Origin: DATFDN01 sp963830565
GTDB lineage: Bacteria; Pseudomonadota; Alphaproteobacteria; Acetobacterales; Acetobacteraceae
Direction of reading: 5' to 3'
DNA length: 64,000 nt
Assembly (NCBI GenBank): GCA_963830565.1
Contig: CAWHMO010000013.1
Span: forward strand, 1 to 64,000
Below, in pieces: positions 54,080-62,638 of this stretch. Within the stretch, counting starts at the first letter, position 1. Every line of letters begins with the position of its first letter. The notes under the pieces were generated by a model that was not told the origin of the DNA, searched no databases, and saw nothing but the letters and a program-made list of their open reading frames with translations. Position numbers and translations under genes: made by a program.

Positions 54080-54089
54080 CCGCTTGCTG

Positions 54090-55478
54090 TCAATCGGCCA
54101 GACCGGGCGAGACGAGCGGATGGTCCGGTTTTCCATCGGAAAAATGGACGCGGTTGCGACCCGCGCGCTTGGCCTCATACAGCGCGGCATCGGCGGCGCC
54201 CAAGAGCGCCTCCGGTTCCGCCGTATGGCCGCTGCGGGCAATGCCGATGCTGACCGTAAGACCTTCCGATCGAGCGAGGCTGAACTCCCCGTCCAGTGCC
54301 GCCACGGCCTCGCGCAATCGTTCCGCCGCCGCGGTTGCCTCCAAGGCACTGGTGCCCGGCATGACCACGACGAACTCCTCCCCCCCCACGCGGGACAGTG
54401 TATCCGAGGCGCGGGTGTTGGCCTGCAGCGTCGCCGCCACGGCCTGCAGAGCGCGGTCCCCGGCAGCGTGGCCCAGAGCGTCATTCAGGCGCTTGAAGCG
54501 GTCCACATCGATCATGAGGAGGGCGACATCCGGCGCTGGCATCGCGCGCAGGAGGCGGCGTAGGTGGCGCGTCAGATAGCGCCGGTTGTAGAGCCCGGTC
54601 AGCGGGTCGGTCGCGGCCAGCTCCAGGGCGCGGCTTATCTCGGCCCGCAGCCGGTCCTGGTAGCGCTTTCGGCGCACCTGGTTGCGCGCGCGCACGCGCA
54701 GCTCGTTCTCGCAGATCGGCTCCAGTACCCAATCATTGGCCCCGAGATCGAAGGCGCGCAGGCTGCGTTCAGGCCGGTCCCGGTCCGCGATCAGCAGCAA
54801 CGGCACGTCCTGTGTGCCCTCTGCCGCGCGCAGGCGCGACGCGAGCCGCAGCGGGTCGTCGCTCGCCAGCGATAGGCTGAGCACCACCAGATCCACGCCG
54901 CTGTCGAGGGCCATTTCCGACTCCGAGCGGGCGTGCCGGGCCGCGATTCCCTCCTGCTTCAACGCCCGCATGGCGGCCTCGGCGTGCGGGGGACAATCCG
55001 CGACCACCAGCGCATGGGCCCCCGACACGGACACTGGCTCCTCAGGCCCTTCCTCGAGGCCCAGTGCCCGCGCGGTGGCGCAGCGCGCGCGCCATTCGTC
55101 CAGCAGGCGTTTCAGCCGCACCAGGCTGCGCACCCGCGCCATCAACGTGACGATCTCCACCGGCTTGGTGAGGAAGTCGTCCGCCCCCGCCTCCAATGCG
55201 GCCACACGCTCGGGCTGCGCGTGAAGCGCCGTGATCATCACCACCGGAATATGCGCCGTCTCGATATCGCCCTTGAGACGCCGGCAGCACTCCAGCCCGT
55301 CCATGCCGGGCATCATCACGTCAAGGAGGATCAGGTCCGGCTGCCAGCGCCGCGCCGCCGACAGCGCCTCCAGCCCGTCGCGTGCGGTCGCGACCTGGTA
55401 ATACTCGGCCGTCAGCTTCGCCTCCAGCAGGCGGACATTGGCCGGCACATCGTCGACAATGAGTATGCGCGCGGTCAT
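54090..55478 (-). CDS. pleD: PleD-type diguanylate cyclase response regulator
   Basis: This is a 462-aa protein with REC-REC-GGDEF architecture. REC1 is complete: ILIVDDVPANVRLLEAKL, phospho-acceptor Asp in LILLDVMMPGMDG, and Lys in DFLTKPVE. REC2 (about 150-270) is degenerate. The GGDEF domain has TDPLTGLYNRRYL, the active site RVGGEEFVVV, and the inhibitory I-site RASD five residues before it. So it can make c-di-GMP with product inhibition and should control cell polarity/development or biofilm formation as in Caulobacter. The usual upstream divK is absent here. It diverges from the EamA gene over 87 bp. Confidence 0.95.
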   Translation of the reverse strand: MTARILIVDDVPANVRLLEAKLTAEYYQVATARDGLEALSAARRWQPDLILLDVMMPGMDGLECCRRLKGDIETAHIPVVMITALHAQPERVAALEAGADDFLTKPVEIVTLMARVRSLVRLKRLLDEWRARCATARALGLEEGPEEPVSVSGAHALVVADCPPHAEAAMRALKQEGIAARHARSESEMALDSGVDLVVLSLSLASDDPLRLASRLRAAEGTQDVPLLLIADRDRPERSLRAFDLGANDWVLEPICENELRVRARNQVRRKRYQDRLRAEISRALELAATDPLTGLYNRRYLTRHLRRLLRAMPAPDVALLMIDVDRFKRLNDALGHAAGDRALQAVAATLQANTRASDTLSRVGGEEFVVVMPGTSALEATAAAERLREAVAALDGEFSLARSEGLTVSIGIARSGHTAEPEALLGAADAALYEAKRAGRNRVHFSDGKPDHPLVSPGLAD

Positions 55479-55565
55479 ACTGGGTGTCCCGCCCTCGTGC
55501 TACACTGGCTTTTGCATCAAATTCATTGAAATATAACTGTTTGTTGCGCACGGCGAAAGCGTGTC

Positions 55566-56501
55566 GTGCAGCTGGTGCCCGGCTCCTTTCTCCACGGAAA
55601 AAAGTGCGCCGCCTTGGCCCGTCTCGCGCCGCTCGGCTTCGTCCTGCTCTGGAGTTCGTCCTTCGTTGCCGCGAAGACCGGGCTGAAGCACCTCTCCCCG
55701 CTGCTGTTTGTCGCCATCAGGTTGTGCATCTGCGCGCTTGTTCTAGTGCTGTTGATGGTGGCCTTGCGCCGATCCTGGCGTTCACTCAGCGGGTGGCGCT
55801 GGGTCCATTGCGCGATAGCCGGGGCGCTGATCAACGCCTGCGGCCTGATGGCGCCGCATGTAGGCCTGCTGATGGCGCCGGCCGCGCAGATCGCGCTGGT
55901 CCAGTCGCTCACCCCGCTGCTGACCGCCGGGCTCGGTGTCCTGCTTCTGAACGAACGGCTGCGTCTCGGACAATGGCTCGGCCTTGCGCTCGGCGTGAGC
56001 GGCGTGGCGCTGGTCGTCGGGCTTGCCGCATTCCAGAGCGCGACCCGGCTTCAGGGGCTGATGCTGGCGTTTGTCGGCGTCCTGGGTCTGGTCGCCGGGA
56101 CGCTCTATTTCGGCCGCTTCTGCCGAGGCGTGCCGGCGCTGCCTGGCGCGACCGCGCAGTTCATCGCTGCCGCCGTGGTCAGCGCTGTTGGGGTGGTCGC
56201 GCTGGAGACCCCGAGAGCCGACTGGACCACGGCAACGGTGGCCGCTGTCGCCTGGAACACGGTCGCCGTGTCGCTCGGCGGGATGGCGCTCTACTTTTTC
56301 ATGCTGACGCGCGGTACGGTGGCACGGACAACGGCGAATTTCTACTTGGTTCCCGGCACGGCGGCAGTGCTGGGTTGGACCGTTCTCGGCGAGCGGCTAA
56401 GCCCGCTCGCCCTGGCGGGTTTGCTCGTATCAGCGCTGGGCTGCTGGATGGTGAACCTTTGGCCCGAGCCTCGTCACCGCCGGGATGTCAGCGAGGGGTG
56501 A
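55566..56501 (+). CDS. EamA/DMT-family transporter
   Basis: This is a 311-aa inner-membrane protein with ten predicted helices in two EamA repeats. It starts around LARLAPLGFVLLWSSSFVAA and contains APHVGLLMAPAAQIALVQSL with the repeat-end TPLLTAGLGVLLLNERLRLG. The second repeat has ANFYLVPGTAAVLGWTVLGE. Drug/metabolite transporters of this family export amino acids or small metabolites; the substrate is unknown. The start is GTG 55566. Its 3' end overlaps the convergent GST gene by 14 bp. Confidence 0.85.
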   Translation: MQLVPGSFLHGKKCAALARLAPLGFVLLWSSSFVAAKTGLKHLSPLLFVAIRLCICALVLVLLMVALRRSWRSLSGWRWVHCAIAGALINACGLMAPHVGLLMAPAAQIALVQSLTPLLTAGLGVLLLNERLRLGQWLGLALGVSGVALVVGLAAFQSATRLQGLMLAFVGVLGLVAGTLYFGRFCRGVPALPGATAQFIAAAVVSAVGVVALETPRADWTTATVAAVAWNTVAVSLGGMALYFFMLTRGTVARTTANFYLVPGTAAVLGWTVLGERLSPLALAGLLVSALGCWMVNLWPEPRHRRDVSEG

Positions 56502-57186
56502 ACTGGGTCTTCCCGAAAAGCTGCTCCTTTTCGGCGTCGGTCATCGGGCCGCGCCGCTGGTTCTCGGCCAGGACCTGCACGCCCCGTTGCACGGCCGGGC
56601 GTGCGGCGATCGTATCGTGCCAGCGCTTCACGTTCGGGTAGTCGGCAAGCTCGATCCCCCGCCGGTCCGGGTTGCGGATCCAGGGGAACGTGCAGATGTC
56701 AGCCATGCTGTACTCGTCGCCGGCAAGGTAGGCCGCCTCGCCCAGCCGCTTGTCCAGCACGCGGTGCAGCCGCTTCACCTCGTTCGAGTAGCGCTCGATC
56801 GCGTACGGGATCTTCTCGGGCGCATAGGCGGCGAAGTGGTTCCACTGGCCGAACATCGGCCCGACGCCGCCCATCTGGAACATGATCCATTGCAGGCACG
56901 CATAGCGCCCGGCCGGATCGGCGGGGATCAGCCGCCCGCCGGATTTCTCCGACAGGTAGATCAGGATGGCGCCGGACTCGAACAGCCGAAACGTCTTGCC
57001 GCCGGGACCATCGGGATCAACGATGGCGGGGATGCGGTGATTGGGGGTGATCGCCAGGAACTCGGGCTTGAACTGATCGCCCTGGCCGATATTCACCGGC
57101 ACCACCTTGTAGGGAATGCCGAGTTCCTCGAGAGCGATATGCACTTTGTGGCCGTTCGGCGTGGGCCAGGTCCAGGCTTCGATCAT
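56488..57186 (-). CDS. Glutathione S-transferase (YfcG/Ure2-like)
   Basis: This is a 232-aa cytosolic GST. The thioredoxin-like domain has WTWPTPNGHKVHIALEELGI and ITPNHRIPAIVDPDG with the cis-Pro, then RLFESGAILIYLSEKSG. The helical domain has YLAGDEYSMADICTFPW. The 'TPNGHK' start and 'NPN.KIPA'-type motif are those of the Nu/YfcG class, which reduces disulfides with glutathione. ATG 57186 is preferred because CGGGAG lies seven bases ahead. It starts 25 bp after the aminotransferase stop on the same strand, so probably one transcript. Confidence 0.9.
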   Translation of the reverse strand: MIEAWTWPTPNGHKVHIALEELGIPYKVVPVNIGQGDQFKPEFLAITPNHRIPAIVDPDGPGGKTFRLFESGAILIYLSEKSGGRLIPADPAGRYACLQWIMFQMGGVGPMFGQWNHFAAYAPEKIPYAIERYSNEVKRLHRVLDKRLGEAAYLAGDEYSMADICTFPWIRNPDRRGIELADYPNVKRWHDTIAARPAVQRGVQVLAENQRRGPMTDAEKEQLFGKTQFTPR

Positions 57187-57210
57187 CCGCTTCTCCCGTT
57201 GGTTCATCGC

Positions 57211-58386
57211 TCAGGCATTGCCGGCGAGGTAGTTCATCGCAGCCTGCACGCCCCCCGGCCGGTGCGGCACCCCGGCGGCGCGCAGTCCCATCTCTACCCC
57301 ACCCAACGTGCCAACGAGTTGCAGGTCGCCGAAATCGCCCAGATGACCGATGCGGAACACGCGATCCTTCAGGATGCCGAGCCCGTTGCCGAGGCTCATG
57401 TTGAACTTGTCGAGGATCACCGCCCGGAGCGCGTCCGCGCTGTGCCCCTCCGGCACGCGCACCGCCGTGAGCGAGGCGGAGTAGTCGTGTGGCTCGGCGC
57501 ATTGGATCTCCAACCCCCACGCGCGCACCGCGCGCCGCGTCGCCTCGGCGTGGCGATCGTGGCGGGCGAACACGTTGGCCAAGCCTTCCTCCAGCAGCAT
57601 CGAGACCGCCGCATCGAGGCCGTAGAGCAGGTTGGTTCCGGGGGTATAGGGAAAGAACCCGGTCTCGTTGGCGGCCAGCATCGGCCGCCAGTCCCAGTAG
57701 CTGCGGGGCAGACGCGCCGCCGCGCCCGCCGCCAGCGCCTTGGCGCTGACAGCGTTGAACGACAGGCCCGGCGGCAGCATCAGACCCTTCTGCGAGCCGG
57801 CGACGGTGACATCCACCCCCCATTCGTCATGGCGGTAGTCGATCGAGGCAAGCGAGGAGATCGTGTCCACCAGCAGAAGAGCCGGATGTCCTTCTTGATC
57901 CAGCACGCGCCGCACCTCATCGATGTGGCTGGTGCAGCCGGTCGATGTCTCGTTATGGACCACACAGACCGCCTTGATGCGATGCGCCGCGTCCTTCGCC
58001 AGCGCCTCGCCGATCGCCGCCACGTCGGCGCCGCGGCGCCAATCGGTGTCGATGAACCGGGGAACCAGGCCGAGCCGCTCCGCCATCTCGCGCCATAGGG
58101 TGGCGAACCACCCGGTGCGGCACATCAGCACGGTGTCACCGGGCGAGAGCGTGTTCACCAGCGCCGCCTCCCACGCGCCGGTGCCCGAGGCCGGATAGAT
58201 CACCACCGGGCCGCTGGTCTGGAACACTGCGCGGAGCTTCCCGAGCAACTCGAGCCCGAGGCGGCCGAAGGCGGGGCCGCGATGGTCCATTGTCGGCTGG
58301 TCGATGGCCCGCAGCACCCGGTCGGGCACGTTGGTCGGCCCAGGGATCTGCAGGAAGTGACGACCGGCGTGATAGGCTTGGGACAT
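57211..58386 (-). CDS. Serine-glyoxylate/alanine-glyoxylate aminotransferase
   Basis: This is a 391-aa PLP enzyme of class V. It starts RHFLQIPGPTNVPDRVLRAI and has YPASGTGAWEAALVNTLSPG, CVVHNETSTGCTSHIDEV, LLVDTISSLASIDYRHDEWG, and the Schiff-base lysine in GSQKGLMLPPGLSFNAVS near residue 198. The C-terminus has RIGHLGDFGDLQLVGTLGGV. Enzymes of this type work in the serine cycle or photorespiratory glyoxylate handling. The serine preference is an inference from closest-looking motifs. The GST gene follows directly. Confidence 0.9.
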   Translation of the reverse strand: MSQAYHAGRHFLQIPGPTNVPDRVLRAIDQPTMDHRGPAFGRLGLELLGKLRAVFQTSGPVVIYPASGTGAWEAALVNTLSPGDTVLMCRTGWFATLWREMAERLGLVPRFIDTDWRRGADVAAIGEALAKDAAHRIKAVCVVHNETSTGCTSHIDEVRRVLDQEGHPALLLVDTISSLASIDYRHDEWGVDVTVAGSQKGLMLPPGLSFNAVSAKALAAGAAARLPRSYWDWRPMLAANETGFFPYTPGTNLLYGLDAAVSMLLEEGLANVFARHDRHAEATRRAVRAWGLEIQCAEPHDYSASLTAVRVPEGHSADALRAVILDKFNMSLGNGLGILKDRVFRIGHLGDFGDLQLVGTLGGVEMGLRAAGVPHRPGGVQAAMNYLAGNA

Positions 58387-58471
58387 GGGATGGCATCGAC
58401 CCGCTGCTAGCAGGCGCGCAGCATGGGGGGCGCCAGCCGGCGCGGCAACTCCCCCGCCACGGGATCCGTGG

Positions 58472-59207
58472 TCAGGCCGCCCGACGCCGGTTTGCCCAGC
58501 AGAGACCCATGATCCCCAAGCCGAAGAGGCCGAGCGAGGCGGGCTCGGGCACCGGTGCCGTCGTCACGTCGGTTGTCGTGATCGCGAAATTCAACGCCGC
58601 CTGGGTTTGGTACAGGTCGGCGTAGAACACTTGGAGGGTGTGAGAGCCCGCCGACAATACGCTGGTTGTGCTGGAGGCCGGCGCATCGGGATGCACGCCG
58701 CCGAGATTGATCACGGTCATTCCATCCACATAGGCAAACACCGCGTCGTCCGCGCCGGCGACGAACGTCACCGCCTCTGGCCTCGGGAAATTCAGGGTTC
58801 CGGAAAAGACGGCGGTCTGGAAGGCGCTCGAAATCATTTAGCCCATTCCCCAGAGGGGCGTAGAATGCGAGGTTGGTGTACGGCAAGGTGACCGTGCCCG
58901 TGCCCGACAGGGTCACACGAGGGTCGAGCGAGGGGCTCCACCATCCGATCTCTCCGGAACCGTTCACGTCGTTGATGGTCGGCCCGGCGTAGGCCGGATT
59001 CAGCACCGGCAAGCCATCCGACCCGAGCGCGCCGGTGACTTGGTTGTAGTAGATGCCGCAGCAATGCGACTGGAAGTCCGCATCGCCGGGGGCGACGCTG
59101 TAGTAGGTCGCTGACAGGGTATTGACGGCTTTTGCTTCCGTGCAGGCAGTGCCGACGATGGCGGCGGCCGCGGCGGTCGCCAGCAGGAGGGCGTTGAGTG
59201 AAGCCAT
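58472..59207 (-). pseudogene. Secreted PEP-CTERM protein, one +1 frameshift
   Basis: This would be about 244 aa if repaired. An N-terminal signal peptide (ASLNALLLATAAAAAIVGTA) precedes a beta-rich domain (LNPAYAGPTINDVNGSGEIG, VTLPYTNLAFYAPLGNG). The frame changes near 58832-58838 (AAA run), then continues SSAFQTAVFSGTLNFPRP and FAYVDGMTVINLGGV. The end is a PEP-CTERM sorting signal: VPEPASLGLFGLGIMGLC followed by RRRAA. Exosortase (EpsH-type) normally processes this signal. No exosortase gene is in the window. The middle resembles PA14/fibro-slime type domains. Confidence 0.8.
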
Positions 59208-59389
59208 GGTCGATGTCTCGTTCCGGTTCGAATGTGAACCAGATGTAAACGGAAGATGTATCGATGTCAAAATTTAAATGATATCGGATCAATTTTGCGC
59301 TGAGGCGGGGCTCGGTCCAGAAATCCGGACCAGTGGCACGGGTGGGCCGATCTGCTAACCAGCCCGCCGGAAACTGGCGGAGGACACAG

Positions 59390-62242
59390 GTGGGCGCCGC
59401 AATCAGACCAGGGGAGCCGCGCTTGGCCGCCCGCCTCGCCCGCGAGCTGCGCGGAGAGGTGCTGTTCGACGCTGCCAGCCGCGGCCGCTACGCCACCGAC
59501 GCGTCGATCTACCAGGTCGAGCCACTGGGCGTGGTGGTGCCGCGAACTACCGACGATGTGGCGGCCACGCTTGCGTTGGCCCGCGAGGAGGGCGTGCCGG
59601 TGCTGGCGCGCGGCGGCGGCACGAGCCAGTGCGGGCAGAGCGTCAACCGCGCGGTCGTCCTCGATTTCAGCAAGTATCTGCGCCGGGTGCTGGCCATCGA
59701 CCCGGCCGCCCGCGTCGCGCTGGTCGAGCCGGGGATCGTGCTTTCGCACCTGAACGCGGCGCTCCGTCCGCATGGCCTGTTCTTCCCGGTCGATCCGTCC
59801 ACCCACGCCCGCTGCACGATTGGCGGCATGGCCGGCAACAATTCCTGCGGGTCGAAGTCGATCCGCTATGGGCTGATGGCCGATAATGTGCGCGCGATCG
59901 ATGCCATCCTGGCCGACGGCACGCGGCACCGCTTCGGCGCGATGCCGGACAACGCGGACGTGCCCGCGTCGGTCGCCGAGCTGGTCCGGCGCCTGCGCGC
60001 GCTCGGCGCCGCCGAGGCCAGCGAGATCGCCGCGCGGTTTCCCGCCATGCTGCGCCGGGTCGGCGGCTACAACCTCGACGCCCTCACCCACGCGCACCCG
60101 AACCTCGCCCGTCTGCTGGTGGGATCGGAGGGCACCCTCGCCCTTTCCGCCGCCATCGAGCTGACCTTGCATCCGATCAAGCCGCGCAAGGTGCTCGGGA
60201 TTTGCCAGTTTCCTACCTTCCGTGCGGCGATGGAGGCGGCACGTCCCATTGTCGCGCTCGATCCCGAGGCGGTAGAGCTGGTGGATCGCACCATGATCGA
60301 CCTCGGGCGGGGCATCGCCATCTACCGTCCGACGATCGAGCGGATGCTGATCGGCGAGCCGGACAGCCTGCTGATCGTGGAGTTTCACGGCCACGACGAC
60401 GCACCGCTGCTCGCCAGGCTGGCGGACCTCGACGCCCTGATGGGTGATCTCGGGTATCCGGGCGCGGTCGTGCGCGCCACCGATCCCGCCTTCCAGGCCG
60501 ATGTCGCCGCGGTGCGCGAAGCGGGCCTCAACATCATGATGTCGATGAAGGGCGACGCCAAGCCGGTCTCGTTCATCGAGGACTGCGCGGTGCGGCTGGA
60601 GGATCTGGCCGACTATACCGAGCGGCTCAACGACGTGTTCGCCCGACACGGCACCAAGGGCACGTGGTACGCGCATGCCTCGGTCGGCTGCCTGCATGTC
60701 CGCCCGGTGCTGAACATGAAGGACCCAGTGGACGTCGCCACCATGCGCGCCGTGGCCGAGGAGTGCTTCGCCCTCGTGCGCGAGTACAAGGGCTCGCATA
60801 GCGGCGAGCACGGCGACGGCATCGCGCGCAGCGAGTTCCACGCCAGCATGTTCGGACCGCGCCTCGTGGGCGCGTTCGAGCAGGTGAAGGATGTCTTCGA
60901 CCCGCGCGGCCTGCTCAACCCCGGCCGCATCGTTCGCCCCCCGCGCATGGACGATCGTACCCTGTTCCGCTACCCGCCTGGCTACGCTCCCGCCCCCGGC
61001 TTCACGCCCAAGCTCGACTGGTCGGACCATCCGGGCGGGATGCTGGGCGCCGTCGAGATGTGCAACAACAACGGAACCTGCCGCGCCTTCGATGCCGGCG
61101 TGATGTGTCCCAGCTACCGCGTGACCCGCGACGAGGAACACCTCACGCGCGGGCGCGCCAACACCCTGCGTCTGGCGATGACGGGCCAGCTCGGCCCTGC
61201 CGCGATGGCGTCCGACGCGGTGGCCGAGGCGCTGAAGCTGTGCGTGTCTTGCAAAGGGTGCCGGCGGGAGTGCCCGACGGGCGTCGACATGGCGAAGATG
61301 AAGATCGAGGTGCTGGCGGCGCGAGCCGAGCGGCGCGGCATCGGCGCCCGCGAGCGCCTAGTCGCGGGGCTGCCGCGCACCGCACCGATCCTGGCGCGCC
61401 TGCCCTGGGCAAAGCGGCTGCAGGCTAGCGGGCCGGCGCGCGCCGCGTTCGCGCGCCTGGGCTTCGCCCCGGACCGTAGCCTCCCTGTGCCGCGTCGCGA
61501 CCACTTCCGCGACGCCGAGGCTGGGCACGGGACAGGTCCGGAGGTACTCCTGCTGGCCGACACCTTCAACCGTTGGTTCGAGCCGGAGAACCTGCGGGCC
61601 GCACTCCGCGTGCTGCAAGCTGCCGGGTTCCGCCCGCGCATGCCCCAGGCCGGCGCCCGGCCGCTCTGCTGCGGGCGCACCTACCTGGCCGCCGGCATGG
61701 TCGAGCGGGCGCGGGTCGAGGCGCGGCGCACCTTGGCCGCGCTCGGGGGCGAGGCGCCGGTGGTCGGGCTGGAACCCTCGTGCCTGCTGACGCTGCGCGA
61801 CGAGTTCCGATCGCTGCTGCCCGGCGCGGAGGCGGATGCGTTGGCCGGGCGCGCGCTGCTGCTATCGGAGTTCCTGGTACGCGAGAAGGTGTCGCTGCCG
61901 CTCAGGCCGTTGCCGGTCTCGGCGCATGTCCACGGGCATTGCCACCAGAAATCATTCGGCGCCTTTCCCGCTGCGCTATCGGCCCTGCAACTTGTGCCCG
62001 AGCTCGCGGTGCAGCCGATCGCTTCCTCATGCTGCGGGATGGCCGGCGCTTTCGGCTATCAGGCGGAGACCCAGGAGGCTTCGCGCGCGATGGCGGAAGC
62101 GGCGCTGATCCCGGCGGTACGCGCCGCCGCCCCCGAGGACATCATCGTGGCCGACGGCACCTCCTGCCGGCACCAGATCCGCGATCTCGCAGGGCGCGAG
62201 GCGGTCCATTCGGTGCGCGTGCTGGATCGCGCGCTGGCATGA
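59390..62242 (+). CDS. FAD-linked oxidase / 4Fe-4S / CCG fusion dehydrogenase (D-lactate/glycolate oxidase type)
   Basis: This is a 950-aa fused enzyme. An FAD-binding PCMH-type domain (about 30-200: VVVPRTTDDVAATLALAREE, RGGGTSQCGQSVNRAVV, GGMAGNNSCGSKSIRYGLMA) is followed by the FAD-oxidase C domain. A dicluster motif region has CNNNGTCRAFDAGVMCPSY and CVSCKGCRRECPTGVD. The C-terminus has two CCG domains (CCGRTYLAAG, SSCCGMAGAFG). This is GlcD plus GlcF in one chain, as in YdiJ-like D-2-hydroxyacid dehydrogenases. Substrate is likely a 2-hydroxyacid. GTG 59390 is preferred because GGAGG lies six bases upstream; the frame is open from 59333. Confidence 0.9.
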   Translation: MGAAIRPGEPRLAARLARELRGEVLFDAASRGRYATDASIYQVEPLGVVVPRTTDDVAATLALAREEGVPVLARGGGTSQCGQSVNRAVVLDFSKYLRRVLAIDPAARVALVEPGIVLSHLNAALRPHGLFFPVDPSTHARCTIGGMAGNNSCGSKSIRYGLMADNVRAIDAILADGTRHRFGAMPDNADVPASVAELVRRLRALGAAEASEIAARFPAMLRRVGGYNLDALTHAHPNLARLLVGSEGTLALSAAIELTLHPIKPRKVLGICQFPTFRAAMEAARPIVALDPEAVELVDRTMIDLGRGIAIYRPTIERMLIGEPDSLLIVEFHGHDDAPLLARLADLDALMGDLGYPGAVVRATDPAFQADVAAVREAGLNIMMSMKGDAKPVSFIEDCAVRLEDLADYTERLNDVFARHGTKGTWYAHASVGCLHVRPVLNMKDPVDVATMRAVAEECFALVREYKGSHSGEHGDGIARSEFHASMFGPRLVGAFEQVKDVFDPRGLLNPGRIVRPPRMDDRTLFRYPPGYAPAPGFTPKLDWSDHPGGMLGAVEMCNNNGTCRAFDAGVMCPSYRVTRDEEHLTRGRANTLRLAMTGQLGPAAMASDAVAEALKLCVSCKGCRRECPTGVDMAKMKIEVLAARAERRGIGARERLVAGLPRTAPILARLPWAKRLQASGPARAAFARLGFAPDRSLPVPRRDHFRDAEAGHGTGPEVLLLADTFNRWFEPENLRAALRVLQAAGFRPRMPQAGARPLCCGRTYLAAGMVERARVEARRTLAALGGEAPVVGLEPSCLLTLRDEFRSLLPGAEADALAGRALLLSEFLVREKVSLPLRPLPVSAHVHGHCHQKSFGAFPAALSALQLVPELAVQPIASSCCGMAGAFGYQAETQEASRAMAEAALIPAVRAAAPEDIIVADGTSCRHQIRDLAGREAVHSVRVLDRALA

Positions 62243-62344
62243 GTTCTGAGTACGTGCTGCCGTTCTGGTCGCCAACGGTTCGGCCGCTTCCCGCACCGCC
62301 ATGCCGTCCCGGGAAGGTAGGCACTCCGGAGGGCAGGCGTATAT

Positions 62345-62638
62345 CACCGAGCCGGTGACGGCGTTCTGAGACGGCGTACTCGCGGGCGCCAACGACGCGC
62401 GCCATCTCGGCCAGACCGCCGTCGATCTTGCGCATCTGCCGCGCGATCCAGGGCGCGCTCTGATGCGGTTCCGGCCGCCGCCGCTCGAAGAACACCAGCA
62501 GGAAGGCATCGCAGACCCGTCGGCCAGGACCAGGCACTTGCGCGCCGCGAGCCAGCCGTCGTCGTCGCGCGGCTTCTCGGCGAGCGCGATGCGGACCTTG
62601 CGCGCATACGGGCTCGGCGTCGCGCTGATCAGCTTCAT
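62345..62638 (-). pseudogene. Glutathione S-transferase remnant with internal deletion
   Basis: The reading begins KLISATPSPYARKVRIALAE, the start of a GST thioredoxin-like domain. It then jumps to the helical domain (DGWLAARKCLVLADG), missing about 50 residues that include the cis-Pro loop. A one-base loss near 62519-62522 changes the frame, after which CDAFLLVFFERRRPEPHQ and QMRKIDGGLAEMARVV are read. The text ends at LGDI, so the C-terminal third is also gone. Start 62638 overlaps the hydrolase stop, so it was once co-translated with that gene. A deletion this large is real decay, not a sequencing error. Confidence 0.75.

Noticed and set aside
8264..59207. Programmed +1 frameshifting as the reason for the repeated +1 shifts
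   Set aside because: The sites share no common slippery codon, most have no stop codon at the shift, and lptC reads straight on into lptA. Homopolymer over-calls explain all sites more simply.
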